DNA of 8,331 nt, from assembly GCA_902479095.1 (NCBI GenBank), contig CABSNL010000075.1:1-8331 (forward strand), written 5' to 3'. The notes beneath the pieces were generated by a model that saw only the letters and a program-made list of their open reading frames with translations, was not told the DNA's origin and searched no databases. The stretch is from an uncultured Collinsella sp. GTDB taxonomy: Bacteria; Actinomycetota; Coriobacteriia; Coriobacteriales; Coriobacteriaceae. Within the stretch, counting starts at the first letter, position 1, and each line of letters opens with the position of its first letter. The position numbers were made by a program, and so were the translations under genes. Shown piece after piece: positions 1 through 6,552 of this stretch.

Positions 1-29
1 GTGGGCTCGGAGATGTGTATAAGAGACAG
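1..29 (+). other. Nextera read-2 adapter remnant (artefact)
   Basis: Positions 11-29 are the 19-base Tn5 mosaic end AGATGTGTATAAGAGACAG. The ten bases before it (GTGGGCTCGG) match the 3' part of the Illumina Nextera read-2 adapter. This is library sequence, not genome. Read through in one frame it gives the familiar MCIRDR peptide. It truncates the molybdenum hydroxylase gene, whose last native base is at or near position 30. Confidence 0.98.
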
Positions 30-2358
30 GGTTGGCAAAGTCGCGCAGCGTGAGGTAGCGGTTCTGCTCGCGCGCGGCACGCTCGTCGGACAGGCGCACG
101 TACTGGCCATCGAAGACCACGTCGGCGGCGTCCACATCCCACATCTGGGCGGCCTTGGCGCAAATCTTCTCGCGCAGCTCGGTCGCGGCGTTCTTGGCTG
201 CCAGACCCGTCACGTACGTACCCGAGCTCGCGTACGAGCCGGCATCGAACGGCGACACGTCGGTGTCCACGCCGCGTACCACGATCATTGAACTCTCCAC
301 GCCCAGCTCCTCGGCGGCAATCTGCGCCAGGATCGTGTCGACGCCCATGCCGTTATCGGTGGCGCCGGTGCCGATGGTAATGAAGCCGTCCTCTTCAAGA
401 CGCATGTCGATGCCGGCGATATCCACGTTGGAAATGCCCGATCCCTGCATGGTGAGCGCGCAGCCCAGGGCGCGCACGCGGTCGCCCAGGTCCACGGCCA
501 GCGGCTTGTCGCGCCAACCGATCATGTCCATCGCGCGCAGCAGGCAGCGGTCGAGCGCGCAGGCGTTGAGCTTCTCGTTGTAGTACTGCGGCATGATCTC
601 GCCCTCGCGCACGATGTTCTTAAGGCGCAGGTCGGCCGGGTCCATGTGCAGCATGTCGGCGAGCTCGTTGACGGCGCTCTCCACGGCAAACTGGCCCTGG
701 GTGGCACCGTAGCCACGATATGCACCGCCGCGGTTGGTATTGGTGTAGACGGCGTCCCAGCTAAAGCGGCTCGCCTTCACGTGGTTGTAGATGGGCAGGC
801 TCTTGTGGCCCGAAAGGCCAATCGTCGTGGTAGCGTGCTCACCGTACGCGCCGGCGTTGGACAGCGTGTGCAGATCGATGGCTGTGATGGTGCCGTCGTT
901 CATGGCGCCCAGCTTGACGGTCATCTGCATCTGGTGGCGCGAGTTGCCCGCGGTGATGGTCTCCTCACGCGTGTAGCAGCAGTAGCTCGGACGGCCGGTC
1001 TGTTGCGTCACAAACGCAACGAAGATCTCGCAGCAGCCCGTCTGCTTAGAGCCAAAGCCGCCACCGATGCGCGGCTTAATGACCTGCACCTGCGACTGCG
1101 GAATATCGAGTGACTGCGCGACCATGCGGCGCACATGGAAGGGCACCTGTGTGGAGGTGGTCACCGAGATACGCCCAAACGCGTCGGTCGTCGCGAAGGC
1201 GCGGAAGGTTTCCATGGGCGCGGTCTGCGTGGCCTGGCTGGTGTAGGTGCGGGTGAAGACGATGTCGCTCTGGGCGAAGGCCTCGTCCAAGTCGCCAAAA
1301 TCGCTCGTGCCGCTGCACACCAGGTTGCGCGGGACGTCGCCGCCCTGCGGGAACATAAAGGTCACGTCGCCCTCGGGGTGGACCACGATGTCGTTATCGA
1401 GCGCCTGGGTAAAGTCGAGCAGCGGCTCGAGCACCTCATAGTCGACCTTGATGAGCTTGAGCGCCTTGTCGGCAGCCTCCTCGGTCTCGGCGGCGACGAT
1501 CGCCACCTCCTCGTTTTGGTAACGGACGAGGTTCTCGAGAATCAGGCGGTCGTAGGGACTCGGCTGCGGATAGCTCTGGCCGGCGATGGTAAAGCGGCGC
1601 TGGGGCACGTCCTCGTAGGTGTATACGCCCACGACGCCGGGCACCTTCAGGGCGCGCGACGTATCAATGGAGCGGATCTTGGCACGCGCATACGGGCTGC
1701 GCTTGAGCTTAACGATGAGCGCGCCGGCGGGCACCATGTCGCCCGTGTAGACGGGACGACCCTCGAGCAGGGCCTTCGAGTCCTTCTTAGGCTGCTTGTG
1801 GGTGATTTGCTTGTACGCGACGCCGTCGCAGCTTGTGTCATTGACCGGCAGCTCGGGCATCTCAAAGCCCACCTGCACGCCAGACTCGTTGAGGAAGCGC
1901 ACGATGGCGCGCAGCTGGCTCTCGTAACCGCTGCAGCGGCAGAGGTTGCCGGCGAGCTGGCGCGAGAGTTCCTCGCGCGTGGCGACGAGGCTCGGGTCCT
2001 CCTTGGCGGCGCGGGCAAGCGCCAGCACGTTCATGATGAGGCCGGGGGCGCAAAAACCGCACTGCTCGGCGCCTTCGGCAGCCATCGCACGGGCCAGCGC
2101 CTCAGACTCGGCTTTGAGGCCCTCGAGCGTGGTGATGGAGCGGCCCTCGACGCGAGCGGCGGGAACCGAGCAGCTCAGCACCGGGTCGCCGTCGAGCCAC
2201 ACCGTGCACAGGCCGCAGTTGGTGGTCTCGCAGGCGCAGCGCACCGACGCACAACCCTGCTCGCGCAACAGTTCAAAGAGCATGGTGTCGGGGGCAATCT
2301 GAACCTTGACCTTACGGCCGTTGAGCGTAAAGGAAAGATCGATGAGTTTGGCAGCCAT
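30..2358 (-). CDS. molybdenum hydroxylase, fused [2Fe-2S]/molybdopterin subunit (xanthine dehydrogenase-like), 3' truncated
   Basis: This is the catalytic and iron-sulfur subunit of a cytoplasmic xanthine dehydrogenase-family hydroxylase, which oxidises a purine or other N-heterocycle and passes electrons through two [2Fe-2S] clusters to FAD. 776 native codons are visible, with no frameshift. A ferredoxin-like domain carries C43, C48, C51 and C63. The second cluster domain carries C100, C103, C140 and C142. An a/b hammerhead domain begins near residue 195. The Mo-binding region shows IGGGFGSK (431-438) and YRGYG (547-551). The fused FeS+Mo architecture with a separate FAD protein resembles E. 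coli XdhD/YgfM and the selenium-dependent xanthine dehydrogenases. The ATG overlaps the FAD-gene stop (TAATG), and a GAGG at 2366-2369 sits 7 bases upstream. The C terminus, including the catalytic glutamate expected near the end, is lost to the adapter; I estimate 70-190 residues are missing. The substrate, and whether Mo carries Se, cannot be decided from the sequence. Confidence 0.95.
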
Positions 2359-3272
2359 TAGCGCACCTCGCTAGAATCGACGCCGGGCACGCGGCGGCAG
2401 GAATACTCGTCCGTGGCAAACTTGGGGACCTGCACGGTCTCGAGCTCGCGGGCAAGCGCGGCCGAAAGCTCGATGCCGGCGGCGCGGCGCACGGCCTGCA
2501 CGGCAAGCGGGGCCGAGATGCGGCGGCGGTAGTCGGCCGAGCCCCACAGGTTGGTGCCGTAGCTCAGCGCGCGTACGGACGCGGCCAGGGCACGCAGCTC
2601 GTCCTCGGAAGGATGCTCGTTGGTAAGGCCGCACGCCTCGCCCTGCAGCAGGGTCGCGCGCAGCGGGCGGGCACCCACGGTGACATGCCAGGAGCCGTCC
2701 CACCAGGCGGCGGTAACGTTCAGCGAGGGAAAGTCGGTCGCGGCCTTGCGCACGGCCTCGTAGCTCGCACGGTAATCGTGCTTGACGACCACGACATGCT
2801 CGATAACGTCGCGCACGTAGCCCATGTCAACGAACTCCGCGAGCGGCACGCGGCCGGCGCCCGTCAACTCAACATAGGAATCGAGCGCGAGAAAGGCGGA
2901 GAGAACGTCCGAGAAGCCAAAGCGGCCGTAGATGCTGCCGCCCACCGTGGCGGTATTGCGCAGCTGTACGCCCACGATGTCGTGGACGGCGAACTCAAAG
3001 ACATTGTTGGCAAGCGCGTTGAGCCCGGCATGACGCTCGAGCTGGCGCAGGGTGCACATGGCACCGATGCGAAACTCGATCTCGGTCTCCTCGATCTGAT
3101 CGAGTCCGCAGGCCGAAAGGTCAATCGCCGTCGCCACGCGACGCGAACCCAGGCGCATCCAGATGCCGCCGCCCACAATCTTGTTGTTGCGGTTCTTCTG
3201 TAAGAGCTCATAGGCTTCGGCCGCGTTTCCAACACGGACGTAGGTACCGAACTTGAGCACGTTCTCCCCCAT
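2358..3272 (-). CDS. molybdenum hydroxylase FAD-binding subunit
   Basis: 304 residues, a normal length for the CoxM/XdhB/YgfM-type FAD subunit, which takes electrons from the [2Fe-2S] clusters and passes them to NAD+ or another acceptor. The N-terminal FAD fold shows IVGGGIWMRLG (about 33-43). The segment RNTATVGGSIYGRFGFSD (about 126-143) is the typical flavin-binding signature, followed by LSAFLALDS. The rest fits the C-terminal FAD-subunit domain, with an Arg/Cys-rich tail ending YSCRRVPGVDSSEVR. It is the first gene of a two-gene operon, and its TAA stop shares one base with the next ATG, so the two are probably translated in a coupled, near-equimolar way. The start is uncertain. The ATG at 3272 has only a weak GAAGAG directly upstream. 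A GTG at 3260 has GGGGGAG three bases upstream and would give a protein starting (M)LKFGTYVRV. Confidence 0.92.
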   Translation of the reverse strand: MGENVLKFGTYVRVGNAAEAYELLQKNRNNKIVGGGIWMRLGSRRVATAIDLSACGLDQIEETEIEFRIGAMCTLRQLERHAGLNALANNVFEFAVHDIVGVQLRNTATVGGSIYGRFGFSDVLSAFLALDSYVELTGAGRVPLAEFVDMGYVRDVIEHVVVVKHDYRASYEAVRKAATDFPSLNVTAAWWDGSWHVTVGARPLRATLLQGEACGLTNEHPSEDELRALAASVRALSYGTNLWGSADYRRRISAPLAVQAVRRAAGIELSAALARELETVQVPKFATDEYSCRRVPGVDSSEVR

Positions 3273-3287
3273 CTCTTCACTTGTCCA

Positions 3288-3303
3288 GTACGTTTAAGTG
3301 TAC
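3288..3303. promoter_or_regulatory. candidate operator palindrome upstream of the hydroxylase operon
   Basis: GTACGTTTAAGTGTAC is an imperfect dyad of the form GTAC-NN-TTAA-NN-GTAC (12 of 16 positions symmetric). It lies 15 bases before the FAD-subunit ATG. On the minus strand its upstream half contains TACACT, a possible -10 hexamer, so a bound regulator would block transcription. I found no convincing -35 at the right spacing, so the promoter is unproven. The dyad is visible; its function is inferred. Confidence 0.3.
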
Positions 3304-3351
3304 CAAACGAGGGACCGCACACCGTTTTAGGACAAAATCCACCCACCCATC

Positions 3352-3426
3352 CATAACTTGCGGTGATATACGGACTGATTAGCCGTTCTGGAACGCAAAA
3401 CAGTCCGTATATCACCGCAAGTTATG
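3352..3426. repeat. palindromic element 1: perfect 26-bp inverted repeat with 23-base loop
   Basis: The left arm 3352-3377 and right arm 3401-3426 are perfectly complementary over 26 bases, around a 23-base loop. The arm ends carry TTGCGGTGA/TCACCGCAA. Inside the loop CGTT (3384-3387) can pair with AACG (3392-3395), giving a stem with a small second hairpin at its tip. It sits between the gdhA terminator and the start of the molybdenum hydroxylase operon. It is not needed as the gdhA terminator, which is separate at 3441-3474. The element at 6463-6525 shares its end motif, parts of its loop and a TGAGGAG flank. The pair behaves like a REP-like or MITE-like intergenic family. I see no flanking target-site duplication. 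Confidence 0.9.
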
Positions 3427-3440
3427 AGGAGTCCTCCGGG

Positions 3441-3474
3441 ATAGAAAAGGCTCCCAGCCACATAGCTGAGAGCC
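3441..3474 (-). terminator. rho-independent terminator of gdhA
   Basis: On the minus strand GGCTCTCAGC (3474-3465) pairs with GCTGGGAGCC (3458-3449), 10 pairs with one G-T wobble and a 6-base loop. TTTTCTAT follows directly. It begins 27 bases after the gdhA stop, so gdhA transcription should end before element 1 and the hydroxylase operon. Confidence 0.88.
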
Positions 3475-3501
3475 TCATCACATGCTATGTCGAGCGAAGA
3501 T

Positions 3502-4857
3502 TTAGCAGACGCCCTGGGCGAGCATGGCGTCGGCGACCTTCAGGAAGCCGGCGATGTTGGCGCCCATGACAAAGTTGCCCTCCTGGCCGTACTCTTTGGC
3601 GGTGTCGTCCACGTTGTGGAACATGCCGCGCATGAGCTGCTCGAGCTTGCCGTCGACCTCCTCGAAGGTCCAGGACAGGTGCTCGGCGTTCTGGCTCATC
3701 TCCAGGCCGGACACGAGAACACCGCCGGCGTTGGCAGCCTTACCGGGCATAAAGGCGACGCCGTTCTCCTGGAAGTAAGTCGTGGCCTCGATGGTCGTGG
3801 GCATGTTCGCGCCCTCGCCGACCACCTTGCAGCCGTTGGCGACGAGTGCATGGGCGTCCTCGAGCAGCAGCGTGTTCTCGCGAGCGCAGGGCAGCGCGAT
3901 ATCGCAGGGAAGCTGCCACACGCCGCGGCCGTCGCCCTCGTGCCACACGGCGTTGGGCTTCTCGTCAACGTACATAGCGAGCGTAACACCCTTGTCGTGG
4001 CCAGAGCGCTTCTTGTTGTAGATGTGCTCGAGCACGGTGTAGTCGATGCCGTCGGGATCCTCGACCCAGCCGTGGGTATCGGAGCAGGCGAGCACCTTGC
4101 CGCCGAGCTGAGTGACCTTCTGGACCGCGTAGATAGCGACGTTGCCGGAGCCGTGCACGACGACGTTCTTGCCCTCGAAGGAGTCGCCGCGGCTCTTAAG
4201 GTACTCGTCCACAAAGTAGGCCAGACCATAACCGGTGGCCTCGGTACGGGCGAGCGAGCCGCCAAAGGAGAGGCCCTTGCCGGTAAGAACGCCGGTCCAC
4301 TCGTTGGTCAGGCGCTTGTACTGACCGAACAGGTAGGCAACCTCGCGGCCGCCAACGCCCAGGTCGCCGGCGGGAACGTCGGTGTTGGGGCCAATATGAC
4401 GATAGAGCTCGGTCATAAAGGACTGGCAGAAGTGCATGATCTCGTTGTTGGACTTGCCCTTGGGGTCAAAGTCGGAGCCGCCCTTGCCGCCGCCCATGGG
4501 AAGGGTGGTCAGGCTGTTCTTGAGGATCTGCTCCAGACCCAGGAACTTGAGCATACCCAGGGTGACCGTCGGGTTAAAGCGCAGGCCGCCCTTGTAGGGT
4601 CCAATGGCAGAGTTGAACTCGACGCGGTAACCGCGGTTGACCTGAACCTTGCCCTGGTCGTCGACCCAGGGAACACGGAACATGACGATGCGCTCGGGCT
4701 CGACGAGGCGCTCAAGCAGGGCGGCCTCCTCGTACTCGGGATGGGCGTCGAGCGCCGGCTGGATGGTGCCGAGAATCTCGGTCGCGGCCTGGATGAACTC
4801 AGGCTGCTCGGGATAGCGGGCCTTGAGCTCGTCGAGAACTTTCTGCGTGTAGCTCAT
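3502..4857 (-). CDS. gdhA: glutamate dehydrogenase (hexameric, probably NADP-type)
   Basis: 451 residues, the usual length for hexameric bacterial glutamate dehydrogenase, which interconverts 2-oxoglutarate plus ammonium and L-glutamate in the cytoplasm. Key residues fall at the same numbers as in the well-studied Clostridium symbiosum enzyme: K89 (GPYKGG), K113, catalytic K125 (PMGGGKGGSDFDP) and D165 (PAGDLGVGGRE). The 2-oxoglutarate-contacting serine region is GGVLVSGLEMSQN (378-390). The dinucleotide fold shows GSGNVA (236-241) and CSDTHG (258-263), closer to E. coli NADP-type GdhA than to the NAD-type clostridial enzyme. NADPH use, and so a role in ammonium assimilation, is an inference. 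The start at 4857 is set by GGAGGA at 4861-4866; an upstream in-frame ATG at 4905 has no such site and adds a non-homologous leader. Monocistronic: a 250-base gap upstream and its own terminator downstream. Confidence 0.98.
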   Translation of the reverse strand: MSYTQKVLDELKARYPEQPEFIQAATEILGTIQPALDAHPEYEEAALLERLVEPERIVMFRVPWVDDQGKVQVNRGYRVEFNSAIGPYKGGLRFNPTVTLGMLKFLGLEQILKNSLTTLPMGGGKGGSDFDPKGKSNNEIMHFCQSFMTELYRHIGPNTDVPAGDLGVGGREVAYLFGQYKRLTNEWTGVLTGKGLSFGGSLARTEATGYGLAYFVDEYLKSRGDSFEGKNVVVHGSGNVAIYAVQKVTQLGGKVLACSDTHGWVEDPDGIDYTVLEHIYNKKRSGHDKGVTLAMYVDEKPNAVWHEGDGRGVWQLPCDIALPCARENTLLLEDAHALVANGCKVVGEGANMPTTIEATTYFQENGVAFMPGKAANAGGVLVSGLEMSQNAEHLSWTFEEVDGKLEQLMRGMFHNVDDTAKEYGQEGNFVMGANIAGFLKVADAMLAQGVC

Positions 4858-4860
4858 GCT

Positions 4861-4866
4861 TCCTCC
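4861..4866 (-). promoter_or_regulatory. Shine-Dalgarno that fixes the gdhA start
   Basis: GGAGGA on the minus strand lies just before AGC-ATG; the GGAGG core is 4 bases from the ATG at 4857. This near-consensus site selects 4857 over the in-frame ATG at 4905. Confidence 0.85.
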
Positions 4867-4892
4867 AATTGATGGAAAAGAAAAGTGTCGTT

Positions 4893-4913
4893 CGAGGCGC
4901 CCCATGCGCCGCG
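4893..4913 (-). other. GC-rich hairpin in the gdhA leader
   Basis: On the minus strand CGCGGCGC (4913-4906) faces GCGCCTCG (4900-4893) across a 5-base loop, with 7 of 8 positions paired. A pyrimidine-rich TTTTCTTTTCC run follows about 8 bases later, before the Shine-Dalgarno. It could be a leader structure, but the U-run is too far away for a standard terminator. The rest of 4858-5107 shows a TATTAT hexamer (about 4931-4936, minus strand) as a possible -10 without a good -35. Confidence 0.3.
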
Positions 4914-5071
4914 AGCTTTATCGAGTATGGATAATATCGCACTGTTGCAGCAAAGTTTCGCATAAGCCGACGAGCAGATGTTTCGTTTTGATTACGATGC
5001 AGGTAGAGGCGTTTTTGAGCACCCAACGCGCAAATCGCGTGTTTCGAAGCTGTTTCGTCCACATGTTCCAA

Positions 5072-5100
5072 ACCACCACATTGGGCGCCTTTGTGGTGGT
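5072..5100 (-). terminator. hairpin after the DUF3343 gene, possible terminator
   Basis: ACCACCACA (5072-5080) pairs perfectly with TGTGGTGGT (5092-5100) around an 11-base loop. A second copy of the right arm overlaps the stop codon (TGTGGTGGTT at 5100-5109), so two registers of the stem are possible. The minus-strand tail is only TTTGGAAC, so intrinsic termination would be weak. Its position just after the DUF3343 stop makes it the likely end of the mobA operon. Confidence 0.45.
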
Positions 5101-5107
5101 GTGGTGG

Positions 5108-5503
5108 TTAGAGGACGAGCTGATGGTAGTCGGCGGGGGTTATGCGGCCCTCGGTGGCAGCGCGGAAGGCAGAGAGCGCATCGCCCGAGAACGGCATGGC
5201 CCAGCACAGCCCGCAACCTGCGGTAATGGAGCCGGGCAAAGGCATAACGCGCCCGGGCACGCCGGCGGCAAGGCACAGCTGCTCGCATTCCATCACATCG
5301 AAGGTGCTGTCAAACGACACGATAATCTTGCGCTCGGGGTCGAGGGCATCACCGGACGGACCTTCGCGGTGTGCCTCACGATACGCCGCGGCGGCCGCTT
5401 CCTCTTCCGCAGTATGTCCACAGCCACCGCAGCCGCAGGTACAGGGCTCGGAACCATCGCAAGTGCAAGGCTCTCCCGTGTCGGGACAAATATCGTGAGA
5501 CAT
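5108..5503 (-). CDS. DUF3343 / putative Se/S carrier-like protein with cysteine-rich N terminus
   Basis: 131 residues in two parts. Residues 1-30 form a cysteine-rich head with seven cysteines (6, 13, 15, 21, 23, 25, 28), a repeated EPCTC (11-15 and 19-23) and a final CGGCGH. An Ala/Glu linker (32-47) follows. Residues about 58-131 resemble the small DUF3343 domain: a beta strand (IIVSF), an acidic helix start (DVMECEQLC), then GRVMPLPGSITAGCGLCW, where PGRxxPxPxxIxxGCG is the family signature with C97 and C100. DUF3343 proteins have been proposed as selenium or sulfur carriers and recur near selenium-dependent molybdenum hydroxylase genes; their biochemistry is not established. There is no signal peptide or membrane segment, so it is cytoplasmic. 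GGAG at 5509-5512, 5 bases before the ATG, lies in the 15-base gap after mobA, so the two are cotranscribed. A metal, sulfur or selenium role for the head is inference. Confidence 0.85.
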   Translation of the reverse strand: MSHDICPDTGEPCTCDGSEPCTCGCGGCGHTAEEEAAAAAYREAHREGPSGDALDPERKIIVSFDSTFDVMECEQLCLAAGVPGRVMPLPGSITAGCGLCWAMPFSGDALSAFRAATEGRITPADYHQLVL

Positions 5504-5518
5504 GGCAACTCCAATCGT

Positions 5519-6151
5519 CTAGGCGAGTAACTCGGCCGCCGCAAACTCCTCGGGCGTATTGACGTTTTCGAAGCAGAGCGTCGAGCCCGCGGCCTTAACG
5601 ATCTGCGGTTCATCCATATAACCAGCCTGAACGCAATTGATCAGGCAGCGAATGCGCTGGCGGTCGCAGGCGAGCAGCTCATGGGCAACCGGCGCACACG
5701 CGTCACGGCGCCAGACGGCGCAAAGCGGCTCAATCCCCCGCTCCTCGCACGGCACGCACACGTCGAGCGCCTCGGCCTCAACACGATCGGCAAGCGCGCC
5801 GATAAGTTCCGGCGAGACAAACGGCATATCGCAGGCGACGATCGCCACGAGCGGCAATCGGGCCGCGGCCAACGAGCTCGCGATGCCGCGCATGGCGCCC
5901 GCCGGCCCCTCAAGGTCCGACACTATTCGCGGCACCAGGCCGCCAAACGCGCGCTCCTCAAGGTAGGCAAGCTCGCTGGGACGCGAAGTCGTCACGACCA
6001 ACTCGCCGGCAACTGGCGCCAGCCGACCCAGCACGCGCTCGATGAGCGGCTCGCCGCAAAACGCCATGCGCGCTTTATCGCAGCCCATGCGCGACGACAA
6101 CCCGCCCGCCTGGACGACACAAGAAAGATCGGCCCGTCTTACGGTAGTCAT
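5519..6151 (-). CDS. mobA: molybdenum cofactor guanylyltransferase
   Basis: 210 residues, slightly longer than typical MobA (about 195). It transfers GMP from GTP to Mo-molybdopterin to make the guanine dinucleotide cofactor used by DMSO-reductase-family enzymes such as formate dehydrogenase. The nucleotide-binding signature is VVQAGGLSSRMGCDKA (12-27). It is followed by GEPLIERV, a GPAGAMRGI stretch (82-90), the metal/nucleotide motif CDMPFVSPELI (107-117) and ENVNTPEEF (195-203). DMP rather than DQP favours MobA over the cytidylyltransferase MocA. The start at 6151 is chosen because GGGGGTGG lies 8 bases upstream and homology begins just after it. Longer in-frame readings run back through the selC terminator and tRNA. 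It is followed after 15 bases by the DUF3343 gene. The intrinsic terminator upstream means it needs read-through from selC or a promoter within about 6152-6241; I could not identify one. Confidence 0.92.
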   Translation of the reverse strand: MTTVRRADLSCVVQAGGLSSRMGCDKARMAFCGEPLIERVLGRLAPVAGELVVTTSRPSELAYLEERAFGGLVPRIVSDLEGPAGAMRGIASSLAAARLPLVAIVACDMPFVSPELIGALADRVEAEALDVCVPCEERGIEPLCAVWRRDACAPVAHELLACDRQRIRCLINCVQAGYMDEPQIVKAAGSTLCFENVNTPEEFAAAELLA

Positions 6152-6241
6152 ACGGCAAACCACCCCCATCGGCATGCTCAAAACCCAGCACACGAAGCCA
6201 AATACCGTCGCCGATAAAGCGGGCGGCACGGCAAACCCATG

Positions 6242-6298
6242 CAAAAACAAAACAGCGCCTTTGCGGCACGCAGCAAGACCGCGAGCACAAAAGCGCTG
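6242..6298 (-). terminator. rho-independent terminator of selC
   Basis: On the minus strand CAGCGCTTTTG (6298-6288) pairs with CAAAGGCGCTG (6263-6253), 11 pairs with one T-G wobble. The 24-base loop can itself form a small CGG/CCG stem. TTTTGTTTTTGC follows. It starts 8 bases after the tRNA's CCA, so it should end the selC transcript before mobA. Confidence 0.85.
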
Positions 6299-6306
6299 GT
6301 AGCGTA

Positions 6307-6403
6307 TGGCGGGAACGTATGTGAATCGAACACATCCAAGACGTTTTGCACGCCTCGCAACGGTTTTGAGGACCGCGGAGCCCACCGGAGCCCATCCGTT
6401 CCC
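6307..6403 (-). tRNA. selC: tRNA-Sec (anticodon UCA)
   Basis: A 97-base tRNA with every hallmark of bacterial selenocysteine tRNA, in the same segment order as E. coli selC. The acceptor strand GGGAACGG (6403-6396) faces ACGTTCCC (6318-6311). The D-arm is an unusual 6-bp stem (GGGCTC/GGGCTC with two wobbles) with a 4-base CGGT loop. The anticodon stem GCGGT/ACCGT holds loop CCTCAAA with TCA at 6369-6367. The variable arm is long, with an 8-bp stem (6357-6350 with 6344-6337). The T-arm is ATGTG-TTCGATT-CACAT. Discriminator G and an encoded CCA (6309-6307) finish it. It is charged with serine, converted to selenocysteine by SelA, and delivered to UGA codons by SelB, whose gene lies just upstream. 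One oddity: the eighth acceptor pair is G-A (6396/6318), leaving seven canonical pairs. Confidence 0.97.
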
Positions 6404-6415
6404 AAGTGCGGCGGT

Positions 6416-6446
6416 ATTTTACCAAACCGAAACGGCTCCATCCCAA
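6416..6446 (-). promoter_or_regulatory. candidate selC promoter
   Basis: On the minus strand TAAAAT (6421-6416) is a good -10 hexamer placed 12 bases before the first tRNA base. TTGGGA (6446-6441) is a partial -35 with a long 19-base spacer. The -10 position fits a short tRNA leader; the -35 is weak. Confidence 0.45.
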
Positions 6447-6462
6447 AAAGACGAACAAGAAA

Positions 6463-6525
6463 TTGCGGTGGAATAGTTCTTGCTTAGGCTGCAAGACCCC
6501 AAAAACAGGAACTATTTCACCGCAA
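6463..6525. repeat. palindromic element 2: 17-bp inverted repeat with inner hairpin
   Basis: The left arm 6463-6479 and right arm 6509-6525 pair at 16 of 17 positions around a 29-base loop. Within the loop TTGC (6480-6483) pairs with GCAA (6491-6494), a second small hairpin as in the element at 3352-3426. Shared blocks are TTGCGGTG at the outer end, TTAG in the loop, CAAAA(A)CAG leading into the right arm, CACCGCAA at the other end and TGAGGAG just beyond. It lies 27 bases after the selB stop. On the minus strand it is followed by TTTCTTG, so it may also help end selB transcription before selC. Confidence 0.85.
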
Positions 6526-6552
6526 CTGAGGAGGCGGGAGCGAGTGACCGGC

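Noticed and set aside
1135..2361. Plus-strand open frame of 408 residues
   Set aside because: It is antisense to the Mo hydroxylase gene, whose minus-strand reading has full domain homology. The plus-strand translation is low-complexity, as expected of an antisense frame in GC-rich DNA.
3487..4872. Plus-strand open frame of 461 residues opposite gdhA
   Set aside because: It mirrors a clear glutamate dehydrogenase with all catalytic residues; the antisense product resembles no family I recognise.
4799..5071. Minus-strand 90-residue open frame upstream of and overlapping gdhA
   Set aside because: It overlaps the gdhA start in another frame, has no ribosome binding site I can see, and has no recognisable motif.
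5519..6385. Longer mobA reading of 288 residues
   Set aside because: The extra ~78 N-terminal residues would be read from the tRNA-Sec gene and its terminator. MobA homology starts just after the ATG at 6151, which has a ribosome binding site.
6307..6403. tRNA-Sec as a mobile-element attachment site
   Set aside because: No integrase gene and no second copy of the tRNA 3' end were found in the window.
3352..6525. The two palindromic elements as CRISPR repeats
   Set aside because: They are single, distant copies about 3 kb apart with no regular spacers and no cas genes.
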